A stretch of DNA of 64,000 nt from Bactericera cockerelli (GCA_024516035.1 CM044962.1:10620482-10684481), one strand, 5' to 3'. Shown: positions 1 through 11,100, numbered from the stretch's first letter. Translations and numbers: made by a program. The notes: a model not told the origin generated them from the letters alone.

Positions 1-317
1 AACATATTTACAAGAAAGAAAAGTAACGTGGACCTTGGATGGATAGATTTAAATAGAGAATTTTTCCGTCTCAATAAATTGTCCGTAAAACAGCCAGTCC
101 GTAGATCTATTTTGGCAACCTATGTCCTTGTCTTATCTGTGAGGAATGTACGGTTGAAGGAATGGATCGCAGACTGTTGAAAACAAATAATATGCTGATT
201 CATATACATACTGGACGAGATCTCGAGATTTTATAAGTATAAATGTCAAATTTTTGACCAGGTACATGTTGAACATAATGTATGTATGTGTACTTGTGTA
301 TGTATATGAATTAGGCG
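1..317. other. A/T-rich stretch, nothing recognised
   Basis: No credible reading frame, tRNA-like box or inverted repeat was seen here. Confidence 0.5.
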
Positions 318-400
318 GGGTATTTCTAGGCTGGGAACAGCCAGCATCACGAGGGATCGAATTTGAATGGTCACCCATCCACATCCTAGCCTGGGCGATG
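318..400 (-). repeat. SINE-E (5S-derived) fragment
   Basis: Reads GCCAGCATCACGAG and then GAATGGTCACCCATCC, the reverse complement of the 5S-like GGATGGGTGACCATTC box followed by the start of the SINE body. Only the middle of the element survives. Confidence 0.55.
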
Positions 401-404
401 CATT

Positions 405-915
405 CTTTTTTGTTTTCGTTTTTGTAAAAAAAAAAATATTTTTTCCATATTTTTGGACGTTTCATAACCTCCTGAGCACCTTTGGTTTTGTGTCTGTCTG
501 TCGGTCTGTTAAATACATAACGCGCATATCTTAGAAACTACCGGGATTTCGACGAAATGTTTACAAAATCCGTTTTAGGCACTTATTGTAGATGAAATTC
601 ATTAACTTCGAAAGAGCGGTTCTTGGTCATGGAGACCATGAGCCTGACCACTAATTTTTTACTGATACGCTTATATCTCGTGAATTATGTGTACAAAATT
701 TCGTCGAAATTCGTTCAGCAGTTAAGATTTGCGAGTTACAAGGAATGTATCAGACCAACAGACAGACACAAAACCAAAGTTGCTCAGGAAACGTCCAGAA
801 ATATGAAAAAAATTGAAATCGGTGCAAAAAAATTAGTAAAAAAAAAAACGAACACAATTTCTAATATTAGAAATTTGAACAAGAAAAATACTTCGGATTT
901 CTAATTTAGAAATTT
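405..915. repeat. Family I, two partial copies in inverted arrangement
   Basis: Bases 405-640 carry the minus-oriented 3' half of family I (GTTTCATAACCTCCTGAGCA, then TGTCTGTCTGTCGG). Bases 640-915 carry a plus-oriented partial copy (GCCTGACCACTAA, then CGTCCAGAAATATG). Together they form an imperfect fold-back. Full-length relatives lie at 6344, 54677 and 59188. Confidence 0.6.
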
Positions 916-943
916 CTTTGAAGTAATAACAAAAAAGGGAATA

Positions 944-1020
944 ATGCCCTAACTAAAGGGCGGGGTTATTGCTTGCGGCAATCTCTTCCACCCAACCCTT
1001 ATACATAGATTGGGTGGAAG
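944..1020 (-). repeat. Family H 3'-tail fragment
   Basis: Carries the H box CTAACTAAAGGGCGGGG followed by a TTGCTTGCGGCAA stem-loop and CTCTTCCACCCAACC. Several more copies occur in this window. Confidence 0.65.
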
Positions 1021-1356
1021 AGACTGCAGTTTTTTTTAATTTATTTAACGTACCATCGCTTCGACGCCTGATAGCTACTTTATAATCTTCCTGTGTACTG
1101 CTGATTTCTGAGTACTGTGTAGGCATAAGGCAAGATAGGCAACATTTGAGTGGGTAAAGTGGGCTTCTGGTTAGAATTACGGTACATTGCTGTCTAGGTA
1201 AAAACCATTTACCTATATATTTATTCATATATGGAATATACATAGTGTAGCATAATAAATCAGTGCAGACAATTTTGATTTATCATTTTAGGTACTTCCT
1301 TTAAATTTCTAATACCAGAAATCGGAAGTATTTACTTTGTATTAGCTATAAGGTAT
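1021..1356. other. Unassigned
   Basis: A 96-codon minus-strand frame (953-1243) runs through the H fragment and carries no recognisable domain. Nothing else was seen. Confidence 0.4.
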
Positions 1357-1440
1357 AGAAACTGTTACTGCTGGAATAATGGGACTTAAGAGTCCTAATC
1401 GGGCAGTATAAATAAGGCGATATTATTATTATCATTATTA
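1357..1440 (+). repeat. SINE-A 3' tail
   Basis: TTACTGCTGGAATAATGGGA, then AGTCCTAATCGGGCAGTAT and a (TAT)n tail. This is the 3' end of SINE-A without its tRNA-like head. Confidence 0.65.
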
Positions 1441-1464
1441 TCTATATAATATAGCACCTAATTA

Positions 1465-1600
1465 ATACATAGATCGATAAGGTGAAGGACTTGTAACTTG
1501 GAGGTCGGTGGTTCAAGTCCCAAATTCAGCCAAGATTTAGTAAAGCGAGTTTGAGTAGTTTTGACATCACGAAAGTGAATATCAAAAATATGATTTAGAC
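1465..1600 (+). repeat. SINE-B, tRNA-derived
   Basis: An A-box-like region with GATCGATAAGG is followed by the B-box-like GGTTCAAGTCC and the body AAGATTTAGTAAAGCGAG. Family members carry the loop CTTGTAA, which suggests a tRNA-Thr(TGT)-like ancestor (inference). Confidence 0.65.
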
Positions 1601-1845
1601 ATAGGTTAAAGATGATACCCACTATGATAATGACAGAATTAACATAAAGGTATGTAAGTAGGTACACTTGATACGAGAACATAGATAGGACTTCCTACTG
1701 GATTCTACTGAACTAAGAATATTGAGTAGCTAGACATGACACATACGTAAATAGATAATTTATGTAATACGGGAAAGGTGTGATCCTAGGCAGGTGTCAG
1801 GTGTGAGACTCAATGCAAACTACTGTAGACTTGTAGAGCTTAACT

Positions 1846-2050
1846 ATTGCAATTAGACTTTGTGTAGAGATTATTGCAACTAGACTTTGCTAAAGCTATT
1901 TTAACTAGACTTTGCTAAAACTATTTCAACTAGACTATGCTAAAGCTATTCTAACTAGACTTTGCTCAAGCTATTTCAACTAGACTTTGCTAAAGCTATT
2001 CCAACTAGACTTTGCTAAAACTATTTCAACTAGACTTTGCTAAAACTGTT
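1846..2050. repeat. 25-bp minisatellite, about 8 copies
   Basis: The unit resembles AACTAGACTTTGCTAAAGCT plus ATTTC, repeated with point differences. Nothing indicates a function. Confidence 0.85.
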
Positions 2051-2799
2051 GACACTCAGCAAGTATATGTACAAGCAAAACTCACCATCTTTTGGTCCTA
2101 TTATAGGTACCAACCGGTTGTTTTTATACCAGAAGACGTAGGCCCTTTCTAAAAATGAAGCCCTCTCTAAAAATAAAATACAATTTTTAAAAATTGTGTA
2201 AATTCGATTTGAAAAATGCTGTTCTTTAAATGTTTTCTAGTTTTAAAATGTACTCTAGCATCTTGCTTGTAAGTTCCATTCACATTCTTTCTTCCATCTA
2301 CACATTTTAGGAAGTGCTGATTTAAAATTCTGCATATGGACAAGTTTGAGAAGGTGAACGAACAGACGGAATGACTCAGAATTTGAATAGATAAATAAAT
2401 AAGGAATAACTGAATAATTTAGACTTTAGTAAATAAATAAATTATTTTACATAGAGGAGCGCAATGTGTCCAGTATTTTCAGATGAAGTTGGAGGTGATA
2501 AAAAATATATCACCAACACACGAAGGTACAGGCTAATAAAAAAGATCACTAACCTATTCATTGATCACCAACAAACATAAATACATATGTACAACCTACT
2601 ATGGAGCCGGTGTGCCTTACCATGAATTTTAAAACTACATAAATTATGTTATATAAAAAAAAAAAAAATATATTCCCGTCTGTACCTACTATAAATAATA
2701 ATAAATAAATAATTATGTTTCTTTGTCTTATTATATTACAATTTTATTGGGTAGTGCAGAATTATAAGACTTCTCCGTGCCCTTTAATAATCTTAGTAT
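2051..2799. other. A/T-rich, nothing recognised
   Basis: Contains short A-runs and AAAT-rich strings. No coding or repeat assignment can be supported. Confidence 0.45.
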
Positions 2800-3062
2800 C
2801 TTATTTTTGCATACAATGCCGCTACTGGTCGCTGTTCACATTAATTATTAAAGCAGTCACTTATTTTTCCTCACGAGGTATGAGTGGACCCCGGACATCC
2901 ACGTCTCTGGTTCGAAGCCCAGCCCGGACAAGAAAAGCTATCCTCCCATTTGGGATTTTGACCACTCAATAAAACGTCTTGGGCTTACTGCTGGAATAAT
3001 GTGACTCGTTAGTTTTAATCGGAAAGTATGTGCCTATAAATAAGGCAATATTATTATTGTTA
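2800..3062. repeat. SINE-F / SINE-A composite
   Basis: Bases 2800-2905 are a minus-oriented SINE-F tail (CCTCACGAGGTATGAGTGGA). It passes directly into a plus-oriented SINE-A from its B-box (GGTTCGAAGCCCAGCCCGG) to its (TAT)n tail. This is an insertion or recombination junction between two families. Confidence 0.55.
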
Positions 3063-3445
3063 TTATTTATACTTATCATAAAATATAGATAATGTACCTA
3101 CATATCAGAGTACCTATAGTAGATCAGATCTACAGATGGCTCACACCTAATTTGCATGTACAGGTCAAGATTATTCAAATTCGCGACCAAGCAACATCCG
3201 TGGTCACCGATACCGATGTCTCCCAGAACGGAAGTTGTGGGTTCGACACTTGGAGGCGACATGCAAACTTGTTGTCCTAAATGCAAAATTGACTTTTGAA
3301 TTTAAAATATGGGTTCTCAGGTACTGATGTGCAATAACATACATTTAATAAATATGTATATCTGTTTTGAATTTAACACTCTAATCATTCATCAGCCAAT
3401 CTCTGTCTCTCCCTCATTATCTCTCTCTATCCCACCTTTGCTTCA
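3063..3445. other. Unassigned
   Basis: Two overlapping 62-codon frames on opposite strands carry no recognisable domain. No repeat was recognised. Confidence 0.4.
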
Positions 3446-3665
3446 GTCACTAAAGTTAAGCAACGTCCAGCGAGGCCAGAACTTGGATGGGTCACCATTC
3501 AAATTCGACCCCTCGTGATGCTGCTGGCTATTCCCGGCCCCACACAGGCTGGGTGAAGTTAATTTGAGTATCTCATTAAGAAGTTTCTAGTGAATGGAGG
3601 GTAAAACCCCCGTCGAGATAATTATGAACATTCAGTTAAAAGTGACGTTAACCACAACCCCCCCC
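3446..3665 (+). repeat. SINE-E (5S rRNA-derived)
   Basis: The 5S-like core TAAGCAACGTCCAGCGAGG continues into CTTGGATGGGTCACC. It is followed by the shared body (CACAGGCTGGGTGAAG, GAATGGAGGGTAAAACCCCC) and AGTGACGTTAACC. The tail merges with a C-run. Confidence 0.7.
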
Positions 3666-4105
3666 CCCCCCCCCCCAAAAAAAGAAGAAAAAGTAGTGTA
3701 AGCTAAGAAATATTATAGGTATAAGGCAAAGGAGATCCGCTATCCTCTCTCCCTTTTATATTATCTTCCTTCTCCTTTCTCCTTTCCTCCTTCTCTTCCT
3801 CCTCCTCCTACTTCCCTTCTCCTTTCCTCCTTCTCTTCCTCCTCCTCCTACTCCTCTTTCTCCTCCTACTCCTCCTTCTCCTCCTCTTTCTCTTACTCCT
3901 CTTTCTTCTCCTCCTTTTCCTCCTCCTCCTCCTCCTTCTCCTCCTCTTTCTCCTCATACTCCTTCTCCTTCTCCTTCTCCTTCTCCTTCTCCTTCTCCTC
4001 TTTCTCTTACTCCTCTTTCTTCTCTTCCTTTTCCTCCTCCTCCTCCTTCTCCTCCTTTTCCTCCTCCTAATCCTCCTTCTCCTCTTCCTCCTCCTTCTCT
4101 AGTTA
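3658..4105. repeat. Poly-C run and CT-rich microsatellite
   Basis: A run of roughly 18 C lies at 3658-3676. From about 3745 to 4105 follows an interrupted (CTCCTT)n/(CTTCTC)n tract. Confidence 0.9.
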
Positions 4106-4207
4106 CTCGCCCCCAAATCTCACGTAAATCTCACTAGCTGAGGGTCGATGATCTTTGGTCTTACTACTCTACATGAGGGGTTGTCAAACTGCGGGATCAA
4201 TCATAAT

Positions 4208-4370
4208 CAAATTTGTAATCAAAATTTTGTTACAGTTGTTTGTACGGGATACCTTCCAGTGCTCTCGTGCTGATCCAGCACCTGAATGAGAATTGTGTCA
4301 GAAGTATTGTGTCACTTCTCGCTCATCAGAGGGGAGAAGTGACACAGTACTTTTTTAAAACTCAGAATCA
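4208..4370 (+). repeat. SINE-G partial
   Basis: Shares TGTTTGTACGGGATACCTTC, a GATCCAGCACCT box and GTGTCACTTCTCGCTCATCA with SINE-G. The tRNA-like head is missing. Confidence 0.6.
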
Positions 4371-4494
4371 AAAATGCCAAATCAGCTGCGCAAAACCGAG
4401 TCCAATGGAAAGGTTTTTTCAGACCCCGACACAAATGGTAGAGGGAGACGACGAAGTAAGTAAGTATTATAAAAAATTATATAAACATATGTAT

Positions 4495-4545
4495 GTCCTA
4501 ACTAAAGGGCGGGGTTATTGCCTATGGCGATCTCTTCCAATGCAC
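4495..4545 (-). repeat. Family H fragment
   Basis: CTAACTAAAGGGCGGGG, then TTGCCTATGGCGA and TCTCTTCCA: the H box with its stem-loop. Confidence 0.65.
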
Positions 4546-4799
4546 CAGACCATACGAGTTGGCCGCGTGATGGGAAAATGTTTGCAACGGCTGCTCTACA
4601 TAAAATTACAATGTGTTTGAAACTTTACATATTGGTCTATTTATTTAGGTATATATTTGCAGAGTGGAAACATCTGCTATACTCCTTAGGTACTCCGGCT
4701 GGAGATTTAGATATTATTATAAAAATGATTATTATTCTTGAATGACCACAAAACCACTACAGGGTGTGAAAAACCTACATTCATCAACGTGGTCGAGTT

Positions 4800-5130
4800 T
4801 TAGGGCGAAATTAATAGTATAGTATAGTAGTGTTTTATTTAGACTGTCGGCTCGAGACAAGAAGTCCCATTACGCTAACGCCAATTAATAGACGTTTTTG
4901 GAATACCTCCGTGGCGCTAAGTCTCGGATTGCGTACTGTGTAAGATAGGGAAAACCGACGCTTAGCAATGACTTGATATATAAAATTTATCTATTAATTT
5001 CGCCCTAAGTCTCTGAAGTAATAAAATACAGAGAGAGAAAATAAATAACTTAAGTCATGGAATTTGTCTATTAATTTTGCCCTTAATCTCATCGAGTCTA
5101 CAGGTTTGAATCCCGAACATGGTGGACTTT
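4800..5130. repeat. Diverged copy of repeat Q
   Basis: Contains AATTAATAGACGTTTTTGGA, CTAAGTCTCGGATTGCGTA, GGGAAAACCGACGCTTAGC and CTATTAATTTTGCCC. These occur in the same order in the Q units at 29.7, 35.3, 36.6 and 37.6 kb, so this is a diverged member. Confidence 0.5.
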
Positions 5131-5171
5131 CCCTCAAAAAGAAACTATGTCTGATAGAGAAGTAAATAATC

Positions 5172-5250
5172 CAACTTGGGACTCGAACCACCGACCTCCA
5201 GGTTCCGAGTTCGCCGGCTTATCGATCGGACGACTGAGATCAATCACGGA
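5172..5250 (-). repeat. SINE-B partial
   Basis: TTGGGACTCGAACCACCGAC, then CTCCAGGTTCCGAG: the SINE-B B-box and loop in reverse complement. Confidence 0.6.
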
Positions 5251-5371
5251 ACTATTATACATAGACCAAGTTCTGGTCTTGCTAGATGTTGCTTAACTTT
5301 AATGATCTCACGAGAACTGATTGTAATGTACTTTTTTCTTCTTCTTTTAATGTCTCTTTAACAGCTAGGCC

Positions 5372-5500
5372 AGCGGTTCCCAATCTTTTTAGCTCGGGGG
5401 CCCAATAATATTTTTAAAACTATTTTGCCGCCCACCCCGATTTATTCATACCGTACTTATTTTGCACTTTTTTAGTATTTTAGGGTCGACTTTAATAATA
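5372..5500 (+). mobile_element. hAT-like element end
   Basis: CCAGCGGTTCCCAATCTTTT, then AGCTCGGGGGCCC, resembles the terminal inverted repeats widely seen on hAT superfamily elements. No matching right end was located, so this is a truncated copy. Confidence 0.5.
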
Positions 5501-5978
5501 GTCTACATTGTCATCCTGTATCCTGCAGATAGGAACGTGTCTGGTCCTGCACTGAGGACATTATCTGTAACGGTGACCGGTGACTAATGTCCTGATGATT
5601 TATGCTGACATCTATCTCCTATTCTGTAGGCTCTCCTCTCGACACCTCAGCTCTGTCTCGAGACTCTTCAGCCTTTTCTATGTTCTTCATGTTGATCGTG
5701 TTCTCTTTGTTATTCTATAGCTAAGTAAGTTTGAAAGTTTTTTGAAAAAGTTATCATATTTGTGTTAATCACTCTCGTGATATCACGAGGAAAATGCGAA
5801 CTGTAGATGTGGCAGTGAGCAGACACATGACCATTTGTTGGTCTGTAACGAACTGGACCGACCATGCACACATAACGATCTTTTGATGGCTAACGAGAGA
5901 GCACTTCAAGTCGCTAACCATTGGAGGAGGAAAATTTGATGATGGGAAGAGGACACGGAAAGTAAGTAAGTAAGTAAG
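5501..5978. other. Unassigned
   Basis: A 72-codon minus-strand frame at 5769-5987 matches nothing I recognise and overlaps an (AGTA)n run. No repeat was recognised. Confidence 0.4.
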
Positions 5979-6094
5979 TGATATCACAACTATTCAAACT
6001 CGATTTACTAAATCTACGCTGAAACCGGGACTTGAACCACCGACCTCCAAGTTACAAGTCCGCAGCCTTATCGATCAAGATAATGAGGTCGGTA
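5979..6094 (-). repeat. SINE-B
   Basis: GTGATATCACAACTATTCAA, then GGGACTTGAACCACCGACCT and CGATCAAGATAATGAGGTC. The B-box is GGTTCAAGTCC on the minus strand. Confidence 0.7.
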
Positions 6095-6165
6095 TAGTTC
6101 TATAGCTACGTATAGTTATTATAAATTGAAATACCTACCTAGGATATATTTAGATTGTTAAATTT

Positions 6166-6300
6166 ACCGACCTCAGTAGCTTGATCGATAATGCGGCGGA
6201 CTTGTAACCTGGAGGTCGGTGGTTCAAGTCCCGGTTTCAGCGTGGATTCAGTCAAGCAAGTTTGTGATATCACGAAAGTGATTAACACAAATATGAGAAA
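6166..6300 (+). repeat. SINE-B
   Basis: Clear head ACCGACCTCAGTAGCTTGAT, loop GACTTGTAACC, B-box GGTTCAAGTCCC and tail GATATCACGAAAGTGATTAA. It faces the minus-strand copy at 5979-6094. Confidence 0.75.
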
Positions 6301-6343
6301 AAAAAGAGAGAAAAAAAAAGATTATTTAATTTGGATAATATTA

Positions 6344-7085
6344 TATTATAAAAAAACACTGCCAATTATGGACTCTATACTTCCTCGTGATTGTTTCACA
6401 TTGTTAACACGTGCCAATTTTGAGATTTTATACTAAATTACTTGTATCTCCAAAACGACTGCACCGATTTTCTTCAAATTTGTTTTATATGGTAGAAAAT
6501 CGTTTTTTCTACATTCTAGATTCCACAAAAATTTCTGTATCGGCAAGTCGTGGTCCTTATTTTTTGACTTTTTTGTCCAAAATTTCGGATTTTCTTAAAT
6601 ATCAGAGTCTAATTATAATTAATTAAAAAATATATATAAATAGCCTATGTAAAACAATTATATGCATACACACACAAAATTTCATTAAAATCGGGTGTAC
6701 CGTTCACGAGATATAAGCGTTTAAGTAAAAAGTTAGTGGTCAGGCGCATGGGCTCTTTCACCAAGAACCGCTAGTATGAATTCGATGAATTTAAAATGGG
6801 ACCATCTACAGAATGTCTCCTAGATGTGTGCAAAATTTCATCAAAATCGGTCGAGTAGTTTCTGAGATTTGCGCGTTACAAGGAATCGTTTTAACAGACC
6901 GACAGACCGACAGAACGACAGACCGACAGACCGACAGACAGACACAAAACCAAATTTGCTCAGGAGGTTATGAAACGTCCAGAAATCTGAAAAAAATTGA
7001 AATCGGAGAAAAAAAATATTTTTTTTTTACAAAAACGAACACAATACTTCCGATTTCTAATATTAGAAATTTCTCGGAAGTAAAA
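6344..7085 (+). repeat. Family I, near full length
   Basis: Starts at AACACTGCCAATTATGGAC, includes AAATTTCATCAAAATCGG and an internal (GACAGACC)n run at 6897-6947, and ends with the inverted pair TTTCTAATATTAGAAA and TTCTCGGAAGTA. No long frame is present, so it is probably a non-autonomous element or a retroelement 3' region. Confidence 0.7.
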
Positions 7086-7097
7086 ACCGTTTTCGTA

Positions 7098-7157
7098 CTA
7101 CTTCAGGGCACTTTACCTTTTTATCCATGCTATTTCGGGACGGAAAAACTGAGTTAG
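7098..7157 (-). repeat. SINE-M tail fragment
   Basis: AGGGCACTTTACCTTTTTAT, then CCATGCTATTTCGGGACGG, matches the 3' part of SINE-M at 42893-43047. Confidence 0.5.
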
Positions 7158-7175
7158 AATTAGAAGAAAAAAAAC

Positions 7176-7300
7176 ACCGTCTAAATGGGAAGTATTGTCT
7201 CTTCTCGCCCATCAGAGGGGAGGCATACAATGGGGTGAGCAGGCTATAACACAGGCTACTACAGTAGCTCCTGTTTCACGTAGCAATTTCGAATCAAATC
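7176..7300 (+). repeat. SINE-G partial
   Basis: AAATGGGAAGTATTGTCTCT, then TCGCCCATCAGAGGGGAGGC: the SINE-G body. Confidence 0.6.
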
Positions 7301-7697
7301 AAATCATTTTTTTTTTTACATTTAGCACTATTTTGATCACTAGGTACAATTTTTATAATACCTATGCAATTAAAATTGCGCTAAATGTATAAAAAAAAAA
7401 AAAAAAAATTGATTTGTAATGGCACCAAGACAATTTTTGGCTTAAGGGGACTTGTAAGTCCTAATCGGGCAATATAAATATAAAATAAGGTCCAGAATAC
7501 TTTTGTTTTCTTGTTGGGAAAATTATCGCGCAAAGTTTCTCACCAAGCTCAGTCATCACATACTATACAACCTTGATTCCACAAGTTATTAAGTATACCT
7601 ATATTTTGAAGTGACAATCTTAGGTATTATTAAAGTATAATAATTATTTTCAATATTATCATTATTTTATTATTATCTATCTCTTATTATTATAATT
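7301..7697. other. A/T-rich with a SINE-A tail remnant
   Basis: GGACTTGTAAGTCCTAATCG at about 7448 is a SINE-A tail remnant. The rest is A-runs and ATT-rich sequence. Confidence 0.45.
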
Positions 7698-7925
7698 CCT
7701 AGTCAAGTGATTAACGCGCTAGGTACTAGCGCTAGGTACTCTGGTAATCCGGGTAGTGTAGAAATTCGTTGGTTCGAACCCCATTCAGTGAAGGATTTTT
7801 TCTCATTAATTTGAGTTTGTAACCACATAATAATAAAACTCTCAGGTTTAGGTGTTAGAAAATGCTTTGAGCATGAACGTCGCCTGGTGATTACCTTCCA
7901 CATAAGAGTGTTTATTATTATATTT
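7698..7925 (+). repeat. SINE-C, tRNA-derived
   Basis: Head AGTCAAGTGATTAACGCGCT, B-box GGTTCGAACCCC, body CTCATTAATTTGAGTTTGT, and a 3' end with AATGCTTTGAGCAT and (ATT)n. The head has a long tRNA-like variable region. Confidence 0.7.
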
Positions 7926-8451
7926 GTGTACCAATAATAATAAAACATAAGAATAATAAATCTTACAGGCTATTGCAAAGACAAAGGCTAATCGGAGTGT
8001 TAGCTAAAGATCTATTAAGCCCAATGGAGAAAATGACTGATTAGTTGATTATTTCTTTGCATAAATTTAAAGTTAATTGTCGGTTTCACACAGGCAAAAT
8101 ATTGTTTACTTTGTTAATCCAAGTCATTTGTCTTTTTTATTTACATTTTCATTGTACATATAAATAAAGGGGTGCTTTGTTAAACTGTTGGCATAATGGC
8201 AGTCTTGCGCTGACAGTTTAAATAAAGCACTACTTATCCTTATACTTACAAGTTCTCTGATTTGTTGATTAAAAAACGTGTTAAGAAAAAAATGGACGCT
8301 AAAGAGATTCAATATAATTAATATTGACCTTCATGTTGATTCGAACAATATAGGACCAATTAAAATTGTTTTAACTTTACAACGAAAATTCAAATTTTAG
8401 CACTCGAGTAGAAGCTTAATCGGTCAATCAGTATTTGTGAGACCATTAAGC
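7926..8451. other. Unassigned
   Basis: A/T-rich. A 62-codon minus-strand frame at 8124-8312 shows no recognisable domain. Confidence 0.4.
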
Positions 8452-8680
8452 CCCGAATTATGAAATAGGACTACATTAACTTATCCTAGAGTCTAGGATT
8501 CGGACCGGATTCGGACCGCGGTCTACTAATTGCCGACCAAGGTCCTAGACTATCCCTTAACACGCCCTCTGGTGGGAATTTCAACCAATCACAGCGCATT
8601 TATATCAGCTGTGAAGTGATTGTGGCTTAGAAAAATAAATCCTAGATATTTAATCCTGTCTCTTAATTCGGACCTAAGTT
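8452..8680. mobile_element. MITE-P copy
   Basis: Starts CCCCGAATTATGAAATAGGA, has central AACCAATCACAGCGC, and ends TTTAATCCTGTCTCTTAATT. The ends are imperfect inverted repeats as in the better copy at 44815-45165. Confidence 0.6.
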
Positions 8681-9189
8681 TGACTCAGCAACACCCTATT
8701 TGTCTCTTAGAGATCTGTGTAATATATTATGCCTAATTAGGGTAGGTACCTGCATAGATACATTTATGGAGAAACCATCATCATCATCGCATAGAGTATT
8801 TTTCTGAGTAGGCACCATAATTATCGCGTATTATAATCAGATGGTTACAATTGTCAGAAGATGGCGACTACATATCATATGTAAGTATATAACCACCAGT
8901 GACTTATCTGACAGCGAAGTCCTCAAGAAGAGTTTGAAGTGGAATAATTGGATGCTTATTGTCATTAGACCCTTCAGTGGCTCCTTCCTTTTCTTATTCT
9001 TCAATATTTTTTTTCCCCACTATCGTGGTGAGAACATAAATGGCTGACCGTTCTGGTATTGACTCCATTATTCAACATATTAGATCAACTTTTATTTTAC
9101 ATAGAACATATACATACACAGAAATAGAGGTTAATAAAACAAAACTTGATCAAGGGCAGTGCTAATGCCAACTCCATCCATATGGCAAT
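8681..9189. other. Unassigned
   Basis: No repeat family was recognised. A 68-codon plus frame at 8841-9047 shows no domain. Confidence 0.4.
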
Positions 9190-9330
9190 CCACAGATTTC
9201 TCGGCAATTCCTGGCGCCATTCATGCTGGTTGAGGTTAATTTAAGTCGCTATGTAGCCCAGCGAATGGTGGGTAACCCCCGACGTAATATGAACATGTAG
9301 CTGAAAGTGACTTCTCCTCCATTTCTTTTT
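9190..9330 (+). repeat. SINE-D/E body remnant
   Basis: CATGCTGGTTGAGGTTAAT, then CCCAGCGAATGGTGGGTAAC, is a diverged copy of the body shared by SINE-D and SINE-E. No head is visible. Confidence 0.5.
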
Positions 9331-9353
9331 GTCCAACCTGTCCATCTTAGTCT

Positions 9354-9566
9354 GTCCCGGTAGCTCAGTGGTAAAGACGGCACTCTGTGAATCCATAGAT
9401 TCCAGAGGTCGCGGGTTCGAAACCCAGCCGGGACATGACAAGTTATCTTCCCATTTGGGATTTTTACCACATAGTGTGACATAGTAATAAGTCTTGAGCT
9501 TACTGCTGGAATAATGGGACTTAATAGTCCTAATCGGGCAGTATAAATAAGGCGATATTATTATTA
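9354..9566 (+). repeat. SINE-A, full-length
   Basis: Starts GTCCCGGTAGCTCAGTGGTA, with B-box GGGTTCGAAACCC followed by CCGGGAC, which pairs with the first seven bases like a tRNA acceptor stem. The body includes CCATTTGGGATTTTTACC and the 3' end GGCGATATTATTATT. Confidence 0.85.
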
Positions 9567-9964
9567 CTCTTTTTGGAAAACCCAATGGCAAACCCTCTGT
9601 GAGAGACAGACATCTCAATTGAAATAAATACACAGTAGCTTCAGTGTGGTGTCTCACTAGACGGCGCGCCGCATAGGACAGATAACTTGGTACCGTGTAG
9701 GACCAAAATAGCCCTGCCAGAACGCAGGGGGTTAAGCGCACACTGGCGGAATAATTGAGATGCAAGAGGCGGTCTACTCCTCATGATGGACTTATTAAAA
9801 TCACGACGCGACGGGTGAACAGTGGTGATGCAAAATGCGAATCGCTTTCCAATTTAGATGTAAGGATGAGGACTTGAAACTGAGAAACTGATTTCAGTAT
9901 TTCGATCCTTAAGACATTGAACTCGTAATTTTCAGGTCGGTTGGAATTCCAAGCTTGGCCATTT
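9567..9964. other. Unassigned
   Basis: Slightly more G/C-rich. A 174-codon minus frame (9241-9765) runs through the adjacent SINE-A and is rejected as a gene. Confidence 0.4.
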
Positions 9965-10150
9965 TTTATTGTTTTTTTTTTTTTTTTTTTTTTTATTTTT
10001 TTATCAAAGATGAGTATTTCACAGCCGTTTTATTTCGTAGCCATGAAACAGGAGTAGACGCATGTGGTCTGTGTTGTAGCCTACCCATCCCGTAGTGTGC
10101 CTTCCCTCTGATGGGCGAGAAGTGACACGACAGTTACCTTATTAGTGCTT
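9965..10150 (-). repeat. SINE-G with long tail
   Basis: A T-run of about 24 (A-tail on the minus strand) precedes GTATTTCACAGCCGTTTTAT, TAGCCATGAAACAGGAG and CTCTGATGGGCGAGAAGTGA. This is the 3' half of SINE-G with its tail. Confidence 0.65.
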
Positions 10151-10222
10151 TACTAAACTTTTGCTGAACTTGGGACTCGAACCACCGACCTCCAGATTAC
10201 AAGTCTGCCGCATTTTTGATAA
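10149..10222 (-). repeat. SINE-B partial
   Basis: TTACTAAACTTTTGCTGAAC, then GGGACTCGAACCACCGACCT: SINE-B head and body in reverse complement. Confidence 0.6.
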
Positions 10223-10335
10223 ACCTCAGTTTTACGAGAACTAAGTTACACGATAGTTGCTATTAAGGAGCTTGTTAAAAACTTGACGTAGATACGGCAA
10301 TTTGTAAGTCAATCAATCAGTGAATTTGAATTTTG

Positions 10336-10560
10336 CAGCGTCGATGGCGCTTTGATTGCACAGGTTCTCATAGGATCACCGAAGTTAAGCAAACGTCCAG
10401 CGAGGTGCAGACTTCGTGATGCTGGCATTGCGACCCAACCCAGGCTGGGTGAGGTTAATGTGGGAAGCAGGTTTGTGAGTTTCCTGCGAATGAAGGGTAA
10501 GATCCCGGTCCTGATATGACCATGCTGTTGAAAGCGACGTTAAACCCAAATTAAAAAAAA
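10336..10560 (+). repeat. SINE-E (5S rRNA-derived), near full length
   Basis: CAGCGTCGATGGCGC, then GGTTCTCATAGGATCACCGA and AGTTAAGCAAACGTCCAGCG. GGTTCTC..GATCACCGAAGTTAAGCA matches the internal-promoter half of metazoan 5S rRNA. It is followed by the shared body CCCAGGCTGGGTGAGG, the tail GAAAGCGACGTTAAACCC and an A-run. Confidence 0.8.
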
Positions 10561-10904
10561 AATCAGTGAATTTTGCTTTTGTAAGTACAACCTGTATCTA
10601 TAAAACTGTTGCTCGACCTAACCGACTAACAGTCCTCAGATCCTCATTAGCATGACGCTGTTTGTCATTTGTCACTAAAAATATCATTTTGTGATGCCTA
10701 ACTATGTTTAATGCATAAGATTATGTACACAACAATATACGTAAAACATACATACGTGACTTGTTATGTACATAATTATAACGTATTGTCCTCAGTGCCT
10801 GTTAAATTATGTATAAAAATCATTAAAAAAAAAATTGTTTGATAATATTACTGTGTCGCCTGGCAAGCATCAATGAGATGCCAGTTAAATAAAAATATAA
10901 TTTG
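10561..10904. other. Unassigned
   Basis: A/T-rich. No repeat or gene was recognised. Confidence 0.4.
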
Positions 10905-11100
10905 TTAAGTGGCAGAGAATGCCTAAGGCATTAACTTCGCCCCGGGTTACAAAACAATTGTTATTAAAAATTAACATTGATCTTTATTATTATTATATTT
11001 TTTTGTACATATTTCTAAGTTTTTTTTTAATTAATGTTATCCTTGTTGATGATTGTTTTGTAAAAATAAATAAAGTGTAAATAAATAAATAAAAAATAAA
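10905..11100 (+). mobile_element. Jockey-like LINE 3' UTR tail (family H relative)
   Basis: GGCAGAGAATGCCTAAGGCA, then TTAACTTCGCCCC, an A/T-rich stretch, AATAAAGTG and TAAATAAATAAA. This resembles the 3' ends of Jockey-clade LINEs of insects (recognised from memory, not searched). The GAATGCCTAAGGCATT palindrome matches the stem-loop position of family H. Confidence 0.55.

Noticed and set aside
9354..9435. Functional tRNA gene suggested by the 7-bp acceptor-like pairing GTCCCGG/CCGGGAC
   Set aside because: The same head with the same downstream body occurs many times in this window; the T-stem has a mismatch.
9241..9765. 174-codon minus-strand frame
   Set aside because: It runs through a SINE-A and adjacent unassigned sequence; the same peptide pieces (e.g. 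WVSNPRPLE) reappear wherever SINE-A occurs.
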